Shown in pieces: positions 1 to 6,739 of a DNA stretch of 8,003 bases (positions are counted from its first letter, which is position 1; every line of letters starts with the position of its first letter). Below the pieces are notes generated by a model. The model did not search any database. It was not told the DNA's origin and saw nothing but the letters and a program-made list of their open reading frames with translations. This stretch comes from an uncultured Anaerolineae bacterium (GTDB lineage Bacteria > Chloroflexota > Anaerolineae > Anaerolineales > Villigracilaceae). The stretch is taken from assembly GCA_903882765.1 (NCBI GenBank), contig CAIRYE010000035.1, positions 1 to 8,003 on the forward strand. Direction: 5' to 3'. The position numbers were made by a program, and so were the translations under genes.

Positions 1-188
1 AAGATCGCCGGAATGACGGAGTCGGTAAGCATATTGTTCAAGTTGTTGGGCCGAATAAAACTAAAGTTCGGGATGATGATCGCGAAAAGAAACCCAACAA
101 CGAGGATGAGTATCAAGAACATCTTCATCTGATAAGATGGTTTAGGAAGACTCAGTTTACGGAAGAAATGAAAAACGTTGTTTTGCAT
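1..188 (-). CDS. Sugar ABC transporter permease, second subunit (N-terminal part, cut by window edge)
   Basis: Reading leftward from an ATG at 188, the frame stays open to the window edge and gives 62 residues starting MQNNVFHFFRKLSLPKPSYQ. A short basic, cytosolic-looking N-terminus is followed by a hydrophobic first membrane segment (about residues 22-42), then PNFSFIRPNNLNNML. That pattern (PNF, a few residues, then NL.N.L) is typical of RbsC-like permeases of the BPD_transp_2 family just after helix 1. An AAAGGA ribosome site lies at 200-205, 11 nt before the start. The gene begins 19 nt after the stop of the upstream permease, so it is surely in the same operon. With that gene it would form a heterodimeric membrane channel, as is usual when two different permeases follow one ATPase. 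The family assignment rests on a short fragment plus context; the rest of the gene is outside the window. Confidence 0.8.
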   Translation of the reverse strand, partial: MQNNVFHFFRKLSLPKPSYQMKMFLILILVVGFLFAIIIPNFSFIRPNNLNNMLTDSVIPAI

Positions 189-207
189 TTGGGTCAAATT
201 CCTTTTA

Positions 208-1170
208 TCAAAGTTTGATTTGAACGATCTTGTCTCTTTGCCTGAATGCAACTAAACCAACCGCAACAATAAGGATCACGCCCTGGGCGATCGATACGAT
301 GTATGATTCCACGTTGATCATATTCATAAATTTTTCAATAACGCCTAAAAATAACGCTCCCACCAATGTGCCAAAAACATTTACCCTGCCCGGAACAAAC
401 ATAGAAGACCCAAGGAAACAGGCTGCGAACACAGGAAGCATATAAAACTTGCCTTGTTCGTAGATCGCGCCTACCCTGGTGCTTTCTACCGCAGCCGCGA
501 GGGCAATTAGCAACCCTGCAATAAGGTAGGCCATAAATTTTATTCGGCCAGTATTGATGCCGGCTTCTATCGCCGCGTTCTGATTTTCCCCCACGATCCG
601 TAGAGAAAAACCAAAGCGAGTTCTATTAATGATGATAAAAGACGCGACGTAAACGATTGCCGCGATCCAAACCACCAATGGCATTCCATATTCAACGGTC
701 GAGAAGGCTACTATTGTCGGGTTCTGAACCAAGGTGGTTTGTTGGTGAAGTGCCTTTTCAACCCCATTCGCCATGAACATGATCGCGATCGAAACAATGA
801 AGGAAGAAAACTTTAGCTTTACCACCAACCAAACGATAAAGAAATATACGGAAAGAGAAAGCAAACTAACCACAATAAAGGCGGATGAGAACATGTTCGT
901 TTTGTTTGCCGCTAGAGCGAAAACAACCGTTAGCAGGCTGAACATACCAGCGAAAGAAAGATCCCCTTCACCGCTTATCATAATGTAAGATAAGGCTAAG
1001 GCAGTAACAGCGATGCTCACCGTTCCGAGAAGGATATATTTAATATTGAGCGGGGTGAACAAAGGTACCGTATTGAATACTGCTTGGAGCAGCAGAAGCA
1101 AAGCCAATAATCCCAATGGCATACCATATAAGCGTAGGAAACTATTAATTCGGTTACTCAACTTTTTCAT
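208..1170 (-). CDS. Sugar ABC transporter permease, RbsC-like
   Basis: An integral membrane protein of about 320 residues, rich in hydrophobic segments (roughly 8-10 helices), belonging to the BPD_transp_2 family of ribose/galactose/xylose-type permeases. Family marks, numbered from the preferred start: the stretch after helix 2 with GEGDLSFAGMF (usually GGIDLSVG), the cytoplasmic loop that contacts the ATPase (RIVGENQNAAIEAGINTGRIK), and a late segment with FLGSSMFVPG..NVFGTLVGALFLGV, equivalent to the family's LGG...GG.G...GT..GAL.LGV. It forms the channel with the next permease and is powered by the ATPase encoded just upstream. The start is uncertain. ATG 1170 (MKKLSNRINS) overlaps the ATPase gene's end by 17 bp and gives a normal N-terminus. 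ATG 1197 would add nine residues (MRSYLILWE), with a GAAGG motif lying too close to be convincing. Translation is probably coupled to the ATPase gene. The substrate cannot be deduced. Confidence 0.92.
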   Translation of the reverse strand: MKKLSNRINSFLRLYGMPLGLLALLLLLQAVFNTVPLFTPLNIKYILLGTVSIAVTALALSYIMISGEGDLSFAGMFSLLTVVFALAANKTNMFSSAFIVVSLLSLSVYFFIVWLVVKLKFSSFIVSIAIMFMANGVEKALHQQTTLVQNPTIVAFSTVEYGMPLVVWIAAIVYVASFIIINRTRFGFSLRIVGENQNAAIEAGINTGRIKFMAYLIAGLLIALAAAVESTRVGAIYEQGKFYMLPVFAACFLGSSMFVPGRVNVFGTLVGALFLGVIEKFMNMINVESYIVSIAQGVILIVAVGLVAFRQRDKIVQIKL

Positions 1171-2656
1171 CTCCCATAATATAAGATAAGATCTCATCCT
1201 TCGATGTGGTCAAAGGATTCACTTCGCAAACGATCCTTCCTTTAAAAAGGATGATGATACGATCGCTGAGCCCGATCGCTTCCTCTATATCGCCCGTTGC
1301 CAACAAAACCCCGGCTCCCATCTTGGCAAGCTTTCCTAAGATCTCGTAAATTTCAGATTTCGCTCCAATATCTACCCCAGCCGTTACCTCATCCAATAGA
1401 TAGAGCTTATAAGGTTCTGCCATCCACTTGCCGATCACCACCTTCTGTTGGTTTCCACCCGAAAGGTCTTCGATCAGATAATTGATATCATTCGGGGTGA
1501 CGGATAACCGATCATTTAGGTCCTGTGCCAAGCTGTCTTCAAGCGTAGTCTCTATAAGCGTTTTCTTCGCGATCAAGTCCATGTTGATGGCGGTGAGATT
1601 ATTCTTTACTGAATATTTTTCAACCATCCCCTGAAGTGCTCTATCTTCTGGTATCAGAGCAATTCGGTGCGCAACGGCATTACCCGGGGTATGCCCAGCG
1701 AGGATAGATCGGTTATCTACGCGAATCTCACCCTCTTCGGGACGCAGAATTCCATAGATCATATTTAGTATTTCTGTTTTTCCAGCGCCAACAGCGCCAA
1801 CGATCGAGATGATCTCACCTTGGCGAACCGAAAAACTAACCTGATTGATCCGATCTTTCAACGTTAGCCCTGTTACTTTTAATACTTCATCACCTTGCTG
1901 AATATCTTCCTTTGGAAAAAAAACATCCATTTTCTTTCCAAGCATCATTGTCACTAATTCCTCTTTTGGCATTTCTTTTGCCATCCGAGTTTCGATCCGT
2001 TTGCCATCTCTAAAAACGCTGATCTTGTCACAGATCTGGTAGATCTCTTCCATGCGATGCGAAATATAAATTGTGGTTGTGCCAGTCGCTTTCAACTTTC
2101 TGATCACGTCAAAAAGCTTATTTGTTTCTTCCAAACCAATGCGCGAAGTCGGCTCATCCAAAACAAGCACTTTTGGACGATTGATCAACGCCCGCGCTAA
2201 AATCACAAATTGTTGTTCCGAGATCGAAAGCAAGCCAGCAGGTTTGGTGAGGTCAAATTGAACATTAAGAAAATCGAGCGTTTCTTGAACCCTTGCCCTA
2301 CCATCCGACCACTTTAGCAGCCCTTTTTGGGTCGGTGGATCGGCTAAGAGAATGTTCTCTAATATTGTCATGCTCTCCACAATATTAAGGACCTGGTGAA
2401 CAACCTGAATCCCTTTCCGCTGGATCTGTAGCGGCGATATGCCAGTGATGTCCTCTCCGAGATACGTGAGACGGCCGGCATCAGGTACATATTCCCCCGC
2501 GAGGGTTTTCATCAAGGTAGATTTGCCAGCACCGTTAGACCCCACAATGGCGTGCACTTCATTGGCGCATATATCAAGGTCCACCCCATCCAACGCTTTA
2601 GTAGCACCAAAATACTTCTTGACATCACGAAAGCTGGCAACAACATTATTTGACAA
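1154..2656 (-). CDS. Sugar ABC transporter ATP-binding protein, tandem-domain RbsA/MglA type
   Basis: A 500-residue cytosolic ATPase with two fused nucleotide-binding domains, the CUT2 sugar importer architecture. Domain 1: Walker A GSNGAGKST (39-47), Q-loop Gln88, a signature LSISEQQ (143-149) with the usual GG replaced, Walker B VLVLDEPT (163-170), switch His200. Domain 2: Walker A GAVGAGKT (287-294), signature LSGGNQQ (398-404), Walker B LYLLDEVTAGVD (418-429), and no switch histidine (ATGDIEEA instead), as is normal in this family. Two points are less usual: Lys293 is a true Walker A lysine where RbsA, MglA, XylG and AraG generally carry Arg, and DEPTRG is replaced by DEVTAG. The start is a TTG at 2656, supported by GGAGG at 2662-2666 with 5-nt spacing; the nearby ATG is out of frame. 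The gene lies 242 bp after the binding-protein gene and overlaps the following permease gene. The substrate is unknown. Confidence 0.95.
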   Translation of the reverse strand: MSNNVVASFRDVKKYFGATKALDGVDLDICANEVHAIVGSNGAGKSTLMKTLAGEYVPDAGRLTYLGEDITGISPLQIQRKGIQVVHQVLNIVESMTILENILLADPPTQKGLLKWSDGRARVQETLDFLNVQFDLTKPAGLLSISEQQFVILARALINRPKVLVLDEPTSRIGLEETNKLFDVIRKLKATGTTTIYISHRMEEIYQICDKISVFRDGKRIETRMAKEMPKEELVTMMLGKKMDVFFPKEDIQQGDEVLKVTGLTLKDRINQVSFSVRQGEIISIVGAVGAGKTEILNMIYGILRPEEGEIRVDNRSILAGHTPGNAVAHRIALIPEDRALQGMVEKYSVKNNLTAINMDLIAKKTLIETTLEDSLAQDLNDRLSVTPNDINYLIEDLSGGNQQKVVIGKWMAEPYKLYLLDEVTAGVDIGAKSEIYEILGKLAKMGAGVLLATGDIEEAIGLSDRIIILFKGRIVCEVNPLTTSKDEILSYIMGDEKVE

Positions 2657-2853
2657 AGGAGCCTCCGAAAGATCTATGAACCGTAAATATTAAAATAAAG
2701 AAAAATAGGTATAAATAATAATAGCAATAAACGAGTGTTAAACAAAGCCGATCAAAGAATGGTCGTGGTACACCTTATCTCATTAACCAAAATCCGTATC
2801 CAACTACCATTAAAACTAAAATGGAATGGTATTCTTTCGCATGTTACAAGAAA
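2657..2853. other. AT-rich spacer upstream of the ATPase gene, possible weak secondary promoter
   Basis: This is the part of the 242-bp gap between binding-protein and ATPase genes that lies beyond the hairpin. I see no gene in it. On the minus strand TTGTTT (2745-2740), a 16-nt spacer and TATTAT (2723-2718) resemble a weak sigma-70 promoter that could add transcription of the ATPase and permease genes. The -35 box matches only half of the consensus, and AT-rich DNA gives such matches by chance, so this is weak. Confidence 0.25.
2662..2666 (-). promoter_or_regulatory. Ribosome binding site deciding a TTG start for the ATPase
   Basis: On the minus strand GGAGG sits 5 nt before TTG 2656. The only nearby ATG is out of frame, so this near-consensus site is the main argument that translation begins at a TTG codon. 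The resulting N-terminus (MSNNVVASFRDVKKYFG) has the normal length before domain 1. Confidence 0.7.
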
Positions 2854-2884
2854 GGGGAAGGTGTGCCAATGGCGCACCTTCCCC
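2854..2884 (-). terminator. Strong hairpin after the binding-protein gene (attenuator or mRNA-stabilising stem)
   Basis: Two 14-nt arms, GGGGAAGGTGYGCC and its near-complement, enclose a 3-nt loop, with a single imperfect pair (a C-A mismatch in minus-strand RNA). The hairpin begins 14 nt after the binding-protein stop codon and is followed on the minus strand by TTTCTT, a short and imperfect T-tract. A stem at this point in solute-binding-protein operons commonly terminates part of the transcripts or shields the upstream mRNA from decay, which raises binding-protein levels over the membrane subunits. Partial rather than full termination is expected, because the ATPase and permease genes continue in the same direction without a clearly strong promoter of their own. 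Confidence 0.7.
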
Positions 2885-2898
2885 AAGAACTGATTCGA

Positions 2899-4044
2899 CT
2901 ATTCGAGGGTACCGAACGCGGTTCCAAATACTTCTAGCCAATGTTGCTCAGGGCTCTGAAGCTTGATCTCTGAACCATCGATCACTAGATCCTCAGCGCC
3001 GCCTAAGTTAGATACAAAGTAGGTTGGGCCAAACTGGGCGTAAGGTACAAGATCTGCCTTGCCATTCAACGCGAGGTCTAAGCCTTGGGCTGCACGGGTA
3101 CCAAGAACATAAGAGTTCTGGCCCATAAACACCCACTTACCTGCTTCAGGTTCACGCATCGCTTGTAAAACATCTTTACCAGTATCGCCACTAGCGATAA
3201 CGATATCCTTTGTCTTACCAGCGGCCTTTAGGGCAGCATAAGCGCCAACAGCCGGTAAATTCCAAGTTGTTACAATAGCTTTGATCTGATTATCAGTATC
3301 AGCGGCAAGAGCGGCAGCTACTTTGGTTTGCGCGTCAGTAACGGCGTTGCCAGCATCAATATCAAAACGCTCTACGACAATACCCTTGGTGGGGTCATCG
3401 GTTCGGAAAGGATTGAAGACGACATCGGCGCTATCGGCACGAGCTAAGAGGGTTACCCAACTTGGGGTGTCAAGGATAAGAACTTTACCTTTACCACCGG
3501 TTTGGTTTACAACATATAAACCGAGCTGCGTTCCGCCGCCCCAGTTATCTGCCATTACGTTAGTGATCGCGCCTTCTTGGAACATATCAATAACGGTGTA
3601 AGGGATGCCCGCTTCAACGATCTTAGCACAACCAGATTTTAGCGCGGTACCATCGCCACCAGCCATAATAATGCCGGCAACACCATTCGCGATATGGGTA
3701 TCAACCGCGGCATTCATTTTAGCGGCATCACCATTTCCATCGATGATATTTACAGCGTAACCATATTTTTCTAGGTTGTCGGTGATGGCTTTCAATGCGT
3801 TGCGATTCCAGTCATTTGCTTGGAAGAAGGCAACTACACCGATCTTTTTTCCTTCGCCACGTTTGGGATCAAGAGCCTTTAAAGCTGCATCGATCTTGCT
3901 ATCAGCAATAGAAGCGCTAACAGCTGGCTTTGCTACTTCAGCGGGAGCAACAGGTGCTGTGGTAGCTGCAGGGGCGCAGCCAATTAGTCCGACTACAATA
4001 ATCAGGGCCATTAAAATGCTAAATACTAATCTTAAGCTTTTCAT
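2899..4044 (-). CDS. Sugar ABC transporter substrate-binding lipoprotein (Peripla_BP_4 type)
   Basis: A 381-residue exported binding protein. Residues 1-22 form a lipoprotein signal: basic MKSLR, a hydrophobic core, then lipobox L20-I21-G22-C23; Cys23 would carry the lipid anchor. An Ala/Pro/Thr-rich flexible linker (about 24-45) follows. The mature domain from about 66 looks like the RbsB-type fold of the Peripla_BP_4 family: KKIGVVAFFQANDWNRNALKAI, then VAGIIMAGGDGTALKSG, GIPYTVIDMF, GKGKVLILDTPS, IKAIVTTWNLPAVGAYAALKAAG, and a C-terminal lobe with GQNSYVLGTRAAQGLDLALNG. It should capture the sugar outside the membrane and deliver it to the permease pair. The start ATG has AGGAG at 4050-4054 with 5-nt spacing. 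The gene sits 115 bp after the kinase gene and is followed by a strong hairpin. The ligand is not determinable; acidic and aromatic residues (Asp78, Trp79, Asp152) are plausible sugar contacts, by inference only. Confidence 0.93.
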   Translation of the reverse strand: MKSLRLVFSILMALIIVVGLIGCAPAATTAPVAPAEVAKPAVSASIADSKIDAALKALDPKRGEGKKIGVVAFFQANDWNRNALKAITDNLEKYGYAVNIIDGNGDAAKMNAAVDTHIANGVAGIIMAGGDGTALKSGCAKIVEAGIPYTVIDMFQEGAITNVMADNWGGGTQLGLYVVNQTGGKGKVLILDTPSWVTLLARADSADVVFNPFRTDDPTKGIVVERFDIDAGNAVTDAQTKVAAALAADTDNQIKAIVTTWNLPAVGAYAALKAAGKTKDIVIASGDTGKDVLQAMREPEAGKWVFMGQNSYVLGTRAAQGLDLALNGKADLVPYAQFGPTYFVSNLGGAEDLVIDGSEIKLQSPEQHWLEVFGTAFGTLE

Positions 4045-4159
4045 CTTATCTCCTATATTTGGTTAGATAACTGATATGTTATGGTTCCGAGACCAGGCAG
4101 AAACGTTGTTTTATTTCAATAATCACCTCTTTCAAATTAAGATATATTATTTAGCGACT
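4045..4159 (-). promoter_or_regulatory. Gap upstream of the binding-protein gene with a possible internal promoter
   Basis: This 115-bp AT-rich spacer separates the kinase stop from the binding-protein start. On the minus strand it reads TTGAAA, 16 nt, TAAAAC, which matches sigma-70 boxes at 5 and 4 of 6 positions. Closer to the start there is a small inverted repeat ATAAC-N6-GTTAT (about 4066-4082). I see no terminator hairpin after the kinase, so read-through from the upstream promoter is expected in addition. The promoter call is tentative. Confidence 0.3.
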
Positions 4160-5680
4160 TTACCAATCTGTCCCTTCGATCAAATCCCCAATATCTGCCT
4201 CGATCGCAGCCAATTTTTTAAACAATTGGAGAATAACCTCGTACTTCTTATTATTTTCAGGAGTTGGCATAACACGGCTTTTTTCCTGATGAAGGGTTGG
4301 TATTATTGAGAAGTCATTCCATAAACCAGACCCAATAGCGGCAAGCGCAGCCGCACCGAGTGAACCGGCATCTTGGCCGATATTGGTTTCAAGAATGTTT
4401 TTATTGTATATATCAGCAAATAGTGATCGCCAAAATGGGCTTTTACCACCACCACCAACGATCAACATATCATCCGTCAGTTGTCGATAATCTGCCATTA
4501 CGTCCATAGCAATTCGGAGGTTTAGGCAGATCCCTTCCATAACGGAACGGATCAGATCGCTTTGTGTATGGCCGAGCCGCAACCCATGAAAGGCTCCGCG
4601 AATATTGGGTGATCGATCCAAGCTCGACCCACCCGAGAGGCTGGGATTGAAGAGCAGCTTGTTAGCACCGATCACCGATTTTGATGCCAAAAGTGTCATC
4701 GCGTCATAAGGCTCTTTTTCATCAAGCAGGTTCCGGCATACTGTATCTCTCAACCAGCGAAATGAACTGCCGGCTGAGAATATCGCTGTAGAAGAAATGT
4801 ACATTCCTGGAATACAATGGGCAAATACATACGGCTTCTTAATGATCTCTACAATAGGTTGATAACCAGAAACCGCGATCCAAGAGGACGAACCAAGCGA
4901 CGTGTAAGCTTTGCCTTCCACAACACAACCCGCGCCTAAAGCCATGCAAGAATTATCGACACCACCGCAGGCAACTTTTACAGAGGGCCTTAAGCCCAGC
5001 TCGCGAGCGACCTCGGGTAAGATCGTGCCAATAATTTCTGTAGAGGGAAGAATTTCAGGTAATTTTTCGGAATCGATTCCCGCGATTTCCAAATAATCCC
5101 TCTTGTATTTCCATTTTGTTAATTCATATGCCCCAGAACCAGAAGCATACGAGAAATCGGTACACAACTTTCCAGTTAGCAGGAAATTTATATAATCTTT
5201 TGTGCCAATAAACTTGTCCGTTTCGCGATAAACCGAAGGCAAAAATTGCTTGATCCACATCAGCTTGAAGATGGAATATAAATGAGCCGGGAAACCACTA
5301 CCAGTTGCCAAATACCAATCAGGGTAGGATGTGTTTTTAAAGAATTCTTGCGCTTGTTCCAACGCTCGGGTATCAGACCAAATGGGAACGGAATCCATCA
5401 ATAACGTTCCATCCTTACCAATGGGGATTACCCCAAGACTATGACCAGAAACCGCGGTACATACAATATCCTTTGCGTAGTCATTATTCAACAATAACTT
5501 TTTTGTAGAAGAAACCACTGCCTTCCACCAATCGGCTGGCTTTTGTTCGTGGTAACCATTCCCCGGATAGCTGGTATCGTAAGGCTCAAAATGTTCTGCC
5601 AACGATGTACCACTCTCTGAGTAAATGGATGCTTTCACACCACCCGTGCCGAGATCATAAGCAAGAATATAAGCACTCAT
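4160..5680 (-). CDS. FGGY-family carbohydrate kinase (xylulokinase-like)
   Basis: A cytosolic kinase of 506 residues that transfers phosphate from ATP to a sugar or sugar alcohol. Visible marks, numbered from ATG 5680: the first ATP-phosphate loop YDLGTGGVKA (Asp9), EQ..ADWW (45-52), WSDTR (101-105), the first FGGY signature around K139-L-M-W-I-K144, GGVDN with likely catalytic base Asp242, the second FGGY signature GGGGKSPFW (409-417) with AD at 422-423, and GSLGAAALAAIG near 439-450. The order and spacing fit XylB-like proteins (E. coli XylB is about 484 residues). A GTG one codon upstream (5683) is possible, but ATG 5680 overlaps the aldolase stop as TGATG, with GAGGG at 5690-5694 spaced 9 nt, so coupled translation is likely. 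The exact sugar is not readable: xylulose, another ketose or a deoxysugar are all possible. Its place beside an aldolase suggests that it makes the aldolase's phosphorylated substrate. Confidence 0.92.
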   Translation of the reverse strand: MSAYILAYDLGTGGVKASIYSESGTSLAEHFEPYDTSYPGNGYHEQKPADWWKAVVSSTKKLLLNNDYAKDIVCTAVSGHSLGVIPIGKDGTLLMDSVPIWSDTRALEQAQEFFKNTSYPDWYLATGSGFPAHLYSIFKLMWIKQFLPSVYRETDKFIGTKDYINFLLTGKLCTDFSYASGSGAYELTKWKYKRDYLEIAGIDSEKLPEILPSTEIIGTILPEVARELGLRPSVKVACGGVDNSCMALGAGCVVEGKAYTSLGSSSWIAVSGYQPIVEIIKKPYVFAHCIPGMYISSTAIFSAGSSFRWLRDTVCRNLLDEKEPYDAMTLLASKSVIGANKLLFNPSLSGGSSLDRSPNIRGAFHGLRLGHTQSDLIRSVMEGICLNLRIAMDVMADYRQLTDDMLIVGGGGKSPFWRSLFADIYNKNILETNIGQDAGSLGAAALAAIGSGLWNDFSIIPTLHQEKSRVMPTPENNKKYEVILQLFKKLAAIEADIGDLIEGTDW

Positions 5681-6366
5681 CACTTGTTACCCTCTCGATC
5701 TTGTAATTCCTTCAAAATAGCGAGCGCGGAATGATACCCTAAACCAAAACGGGTCACTCCCATCTCATGAATCTTTAGCAAAAAGTCAAGATTCCGAACC
5801 CCGCCAGCGACTTTGATCTTGATCGTTTCCCCTACCGCTTCTTTTATGGCTTGTAAGTGGTCAGTTGTAGTAGATCCACTCCAACCCGTACCTGTTTTTA
5901 CAAAGCGAGCTCCGTTATCTCGAACGATTCGGGCCCCATCCATTATTTCCTGTCGCGAAAGAAGAGTTACTTCAAGGATCACTTTTACCGGAATGTTTCC
6001 AGCCACGTCTACTACCTCGCGAATATCAGCAGCAACTTCCTGGTACAGGTTCGAGCGCAGCTTACCTATATCGATAACCATATCCAATTCTTTACAACCG
6101 ATTTCCACTAATTCTTTGGCTTCAAATACTTTAGTACGGGTCGTAGAGGAACCGGAAGGAAAACCGACCGTGCCACCCAAAATAATATCGGTACGATCGC
6201 CCAGCAATTGCTTCGCGCGAACCATTAGGGAAGGAAGCGGGAAGATCGCGATAAAGTGATGTTCCTTGGCTGCGCTCACGATCGTTTCAACATCGGCCAA
6301 AGATGACCCAGCTTTCACTGCGCTAATATCGATCATTTGAGCAAGTTCGAGTTCCGATAGTCCCAT
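5680..6366 (-). CDS. deoC: DeoC-family aldolase, divergent deoxyribose-phosphate aldolase
   Basis: A 228-residue (beta/alpha)8-barrel class I aldolase of the DeoC family. Members cleave 2-deoxyribose 5-phosphate to glyceraldehyde 3-phosphate and acetaldehyde through a lysine Schiff base. Visible marks: GGTVGFPSGSSTTRTK (64-79), LDMVIDIGKLRS (94-105) with conserved Asp95, PVKVILEVTLLS (126-137), the Schiff-base motif FVKTGTGWSG with Lys157, and KVAGGVR with the second catalytic Lys185. Departures from the family: the conserved Cys of A(V/I)C(V/I).P is Phe42, the opening IDHT/MDLT motif reads IDIS, and the C-terminal phosphate site (GASS in E. coli, GTS in others) reads GLGYHS (208-213). It may therefore act on another aldehyde-linked sugar phosphate; the symbol reflects the family, not a proven reaction. 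ATG 6366 is preferred because AAAGGA (6373-6378) is 6 nt away; ATG 6372 is too close to it. First gene of the operon, and its stop overlaps the kinase start. Confidence 0.88.
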   Translation of the reverse strand: MGLSELELAQMIDISAVKAGSSLADVETIVSAAKEHHFIAIFPLPSLMVRAKQLLGDRTDIILGGTVGFPSGSSTTRTKVFEAKELVEIGCKELDMVIDIGKLRSNLYQEVAADIREVVDVAGNIPVKVILEVTLLSRQEIMDGARIVRDNGARFVKTGTGWSGSTTTDHLQAIKEAVGETIKIKVAGGVRNLDFLLKIHEMGVTRFGLGYHSALAILKELQDREGNK

Positions 6367-6372
6367 AATCAT

Positions 6373-6378
6373 TCCTTT
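6373..6378 (-). promoter_or_regulatory. Ribosome binding site choosing between two aldolase ATGs
   Basis: AAAGGA on the minus strand ends immediately before ATG 6372 but lies 6 nt before ATG 6366. The second spacing is functional and the first is not, so the protein most likely starts MGLSELELAQ rather than MIMGLSE. Confidence 0.7.
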
Positions 6379-6492
6379 GGAATTGGGTAAAATAAATAAT
6401 TAAACATTACTACCTATTTAGCCTTTGATACCGATATTCGTTGATTATTGGCAAATTTCACCTTCTATTACGCAAAACATATCACTTCAAAC

Positions 6493-6521
6493 AGTGTAAC
6501 ATTATTATGTTTGCATGTCAA
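6493..6521 (-). promoter_or_regulatory. Predicted operon promoter (aldolase to permeases)
   Basis: On the minus strand a perfect -35 TTGACA (6521-6516), a 17-nt spacer and -10 TACACT (6498-6493, 4 of 6 matches) form a good sigma-70-type promoter pointing at the aldolase gene. Transcription would begin near 6486, leaving a leader of about 120 nt before ATG 6366. An operator-like inverted repeat occupies the spacer. No other candidate as good is visible closer to the gene. Confidence 0.6.
6498..6511. promoter_or_regulatory. Candidate GntR operator, operon side
   Basis: A 14-bp inverted repeat AACAT-TATT-ATGTT with perfect 5-bp arms. Read on the minus strand it contains ACATAATAATGT and fills most of the spacer between the operon's -35 and -10 boxes. 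It matches the repeat in the regulator's own promoter at 11 of 12 core positions. Binding of the GntR protein here would block RNA polymerase, so repression relieved by a sugar or sugar phosphate is the simplest model. Confidence 0.55.
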
Positions 6522-6739
6522 CGACTATGTTTCAAATTGATGAAGATCTACCCAATATTTGTGATTTCCTTTTGGTTTTTATTGCGCCTGGCCCGTAAAA
6601 ATGGGCAAATTGGCCACCAGATACGCTCAATCATGCTGTTTTTTGTCTGGTATAGGGTAAAATCAAGCTGTATTGTTCCGTTGAAGTGTTTTCGAGCCTT
6701 GGAAATCGCAACCTCCATGATCCTGGTATTTTTGCCTTT
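6522..6739. other. Spacer between the two divergent promoters, nothing recognised
   Basis: About 220 bp with no convincing gene. Possible reading frames here lack a ribosome site, a good start or a recognisable domain. A small inverted repeat GCCC-N8-GGGC lies in 6589-6605 (CTGGCCCGTAAAAATGGGC), with TTGGCCACCAG shortly after it. A TATGTTT repeat at 6506-6512 and 6526-6532 is spaced 20 bp, about two helical turns, and straddles the operon -35 box. This spacer could hold activator sites or be filler. Confidence 0.3.

Noticed and set aside
974..994. Inverted repeat CTTATC-N9-GATAAG
   Set aside because: It lies inside the permease coding sequence, has short arms and no T-tract or promoter nearby, so chance is the best explanation.
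4160..5683. AI-2 (Lsr) operon interpretation: FGGY kinase as LsrK
   Set aside because: The kinase N-terminus and motifs look XylB-like rather than LsrK-like, the aldolase belongs to the DeoC rather than LsrF branch, and the regulator is GntR/HutC rather than the LsrR (SorC) type.
5813..6259. A 148-codon plus-strand frame opposite the aldolase gene
   Set aside because: It is a shadow of the well-supported minus-strand aldolase, with low-complexity Ser/Thr/Arg-rich content and no ribosome site.
6469..6480. Leader peptide beginning at ATG 6480 upstream of the aldolase
   Set aside because: It has only 11 codons, no convincing ribosome site and no codon bias suggesting attenuation.
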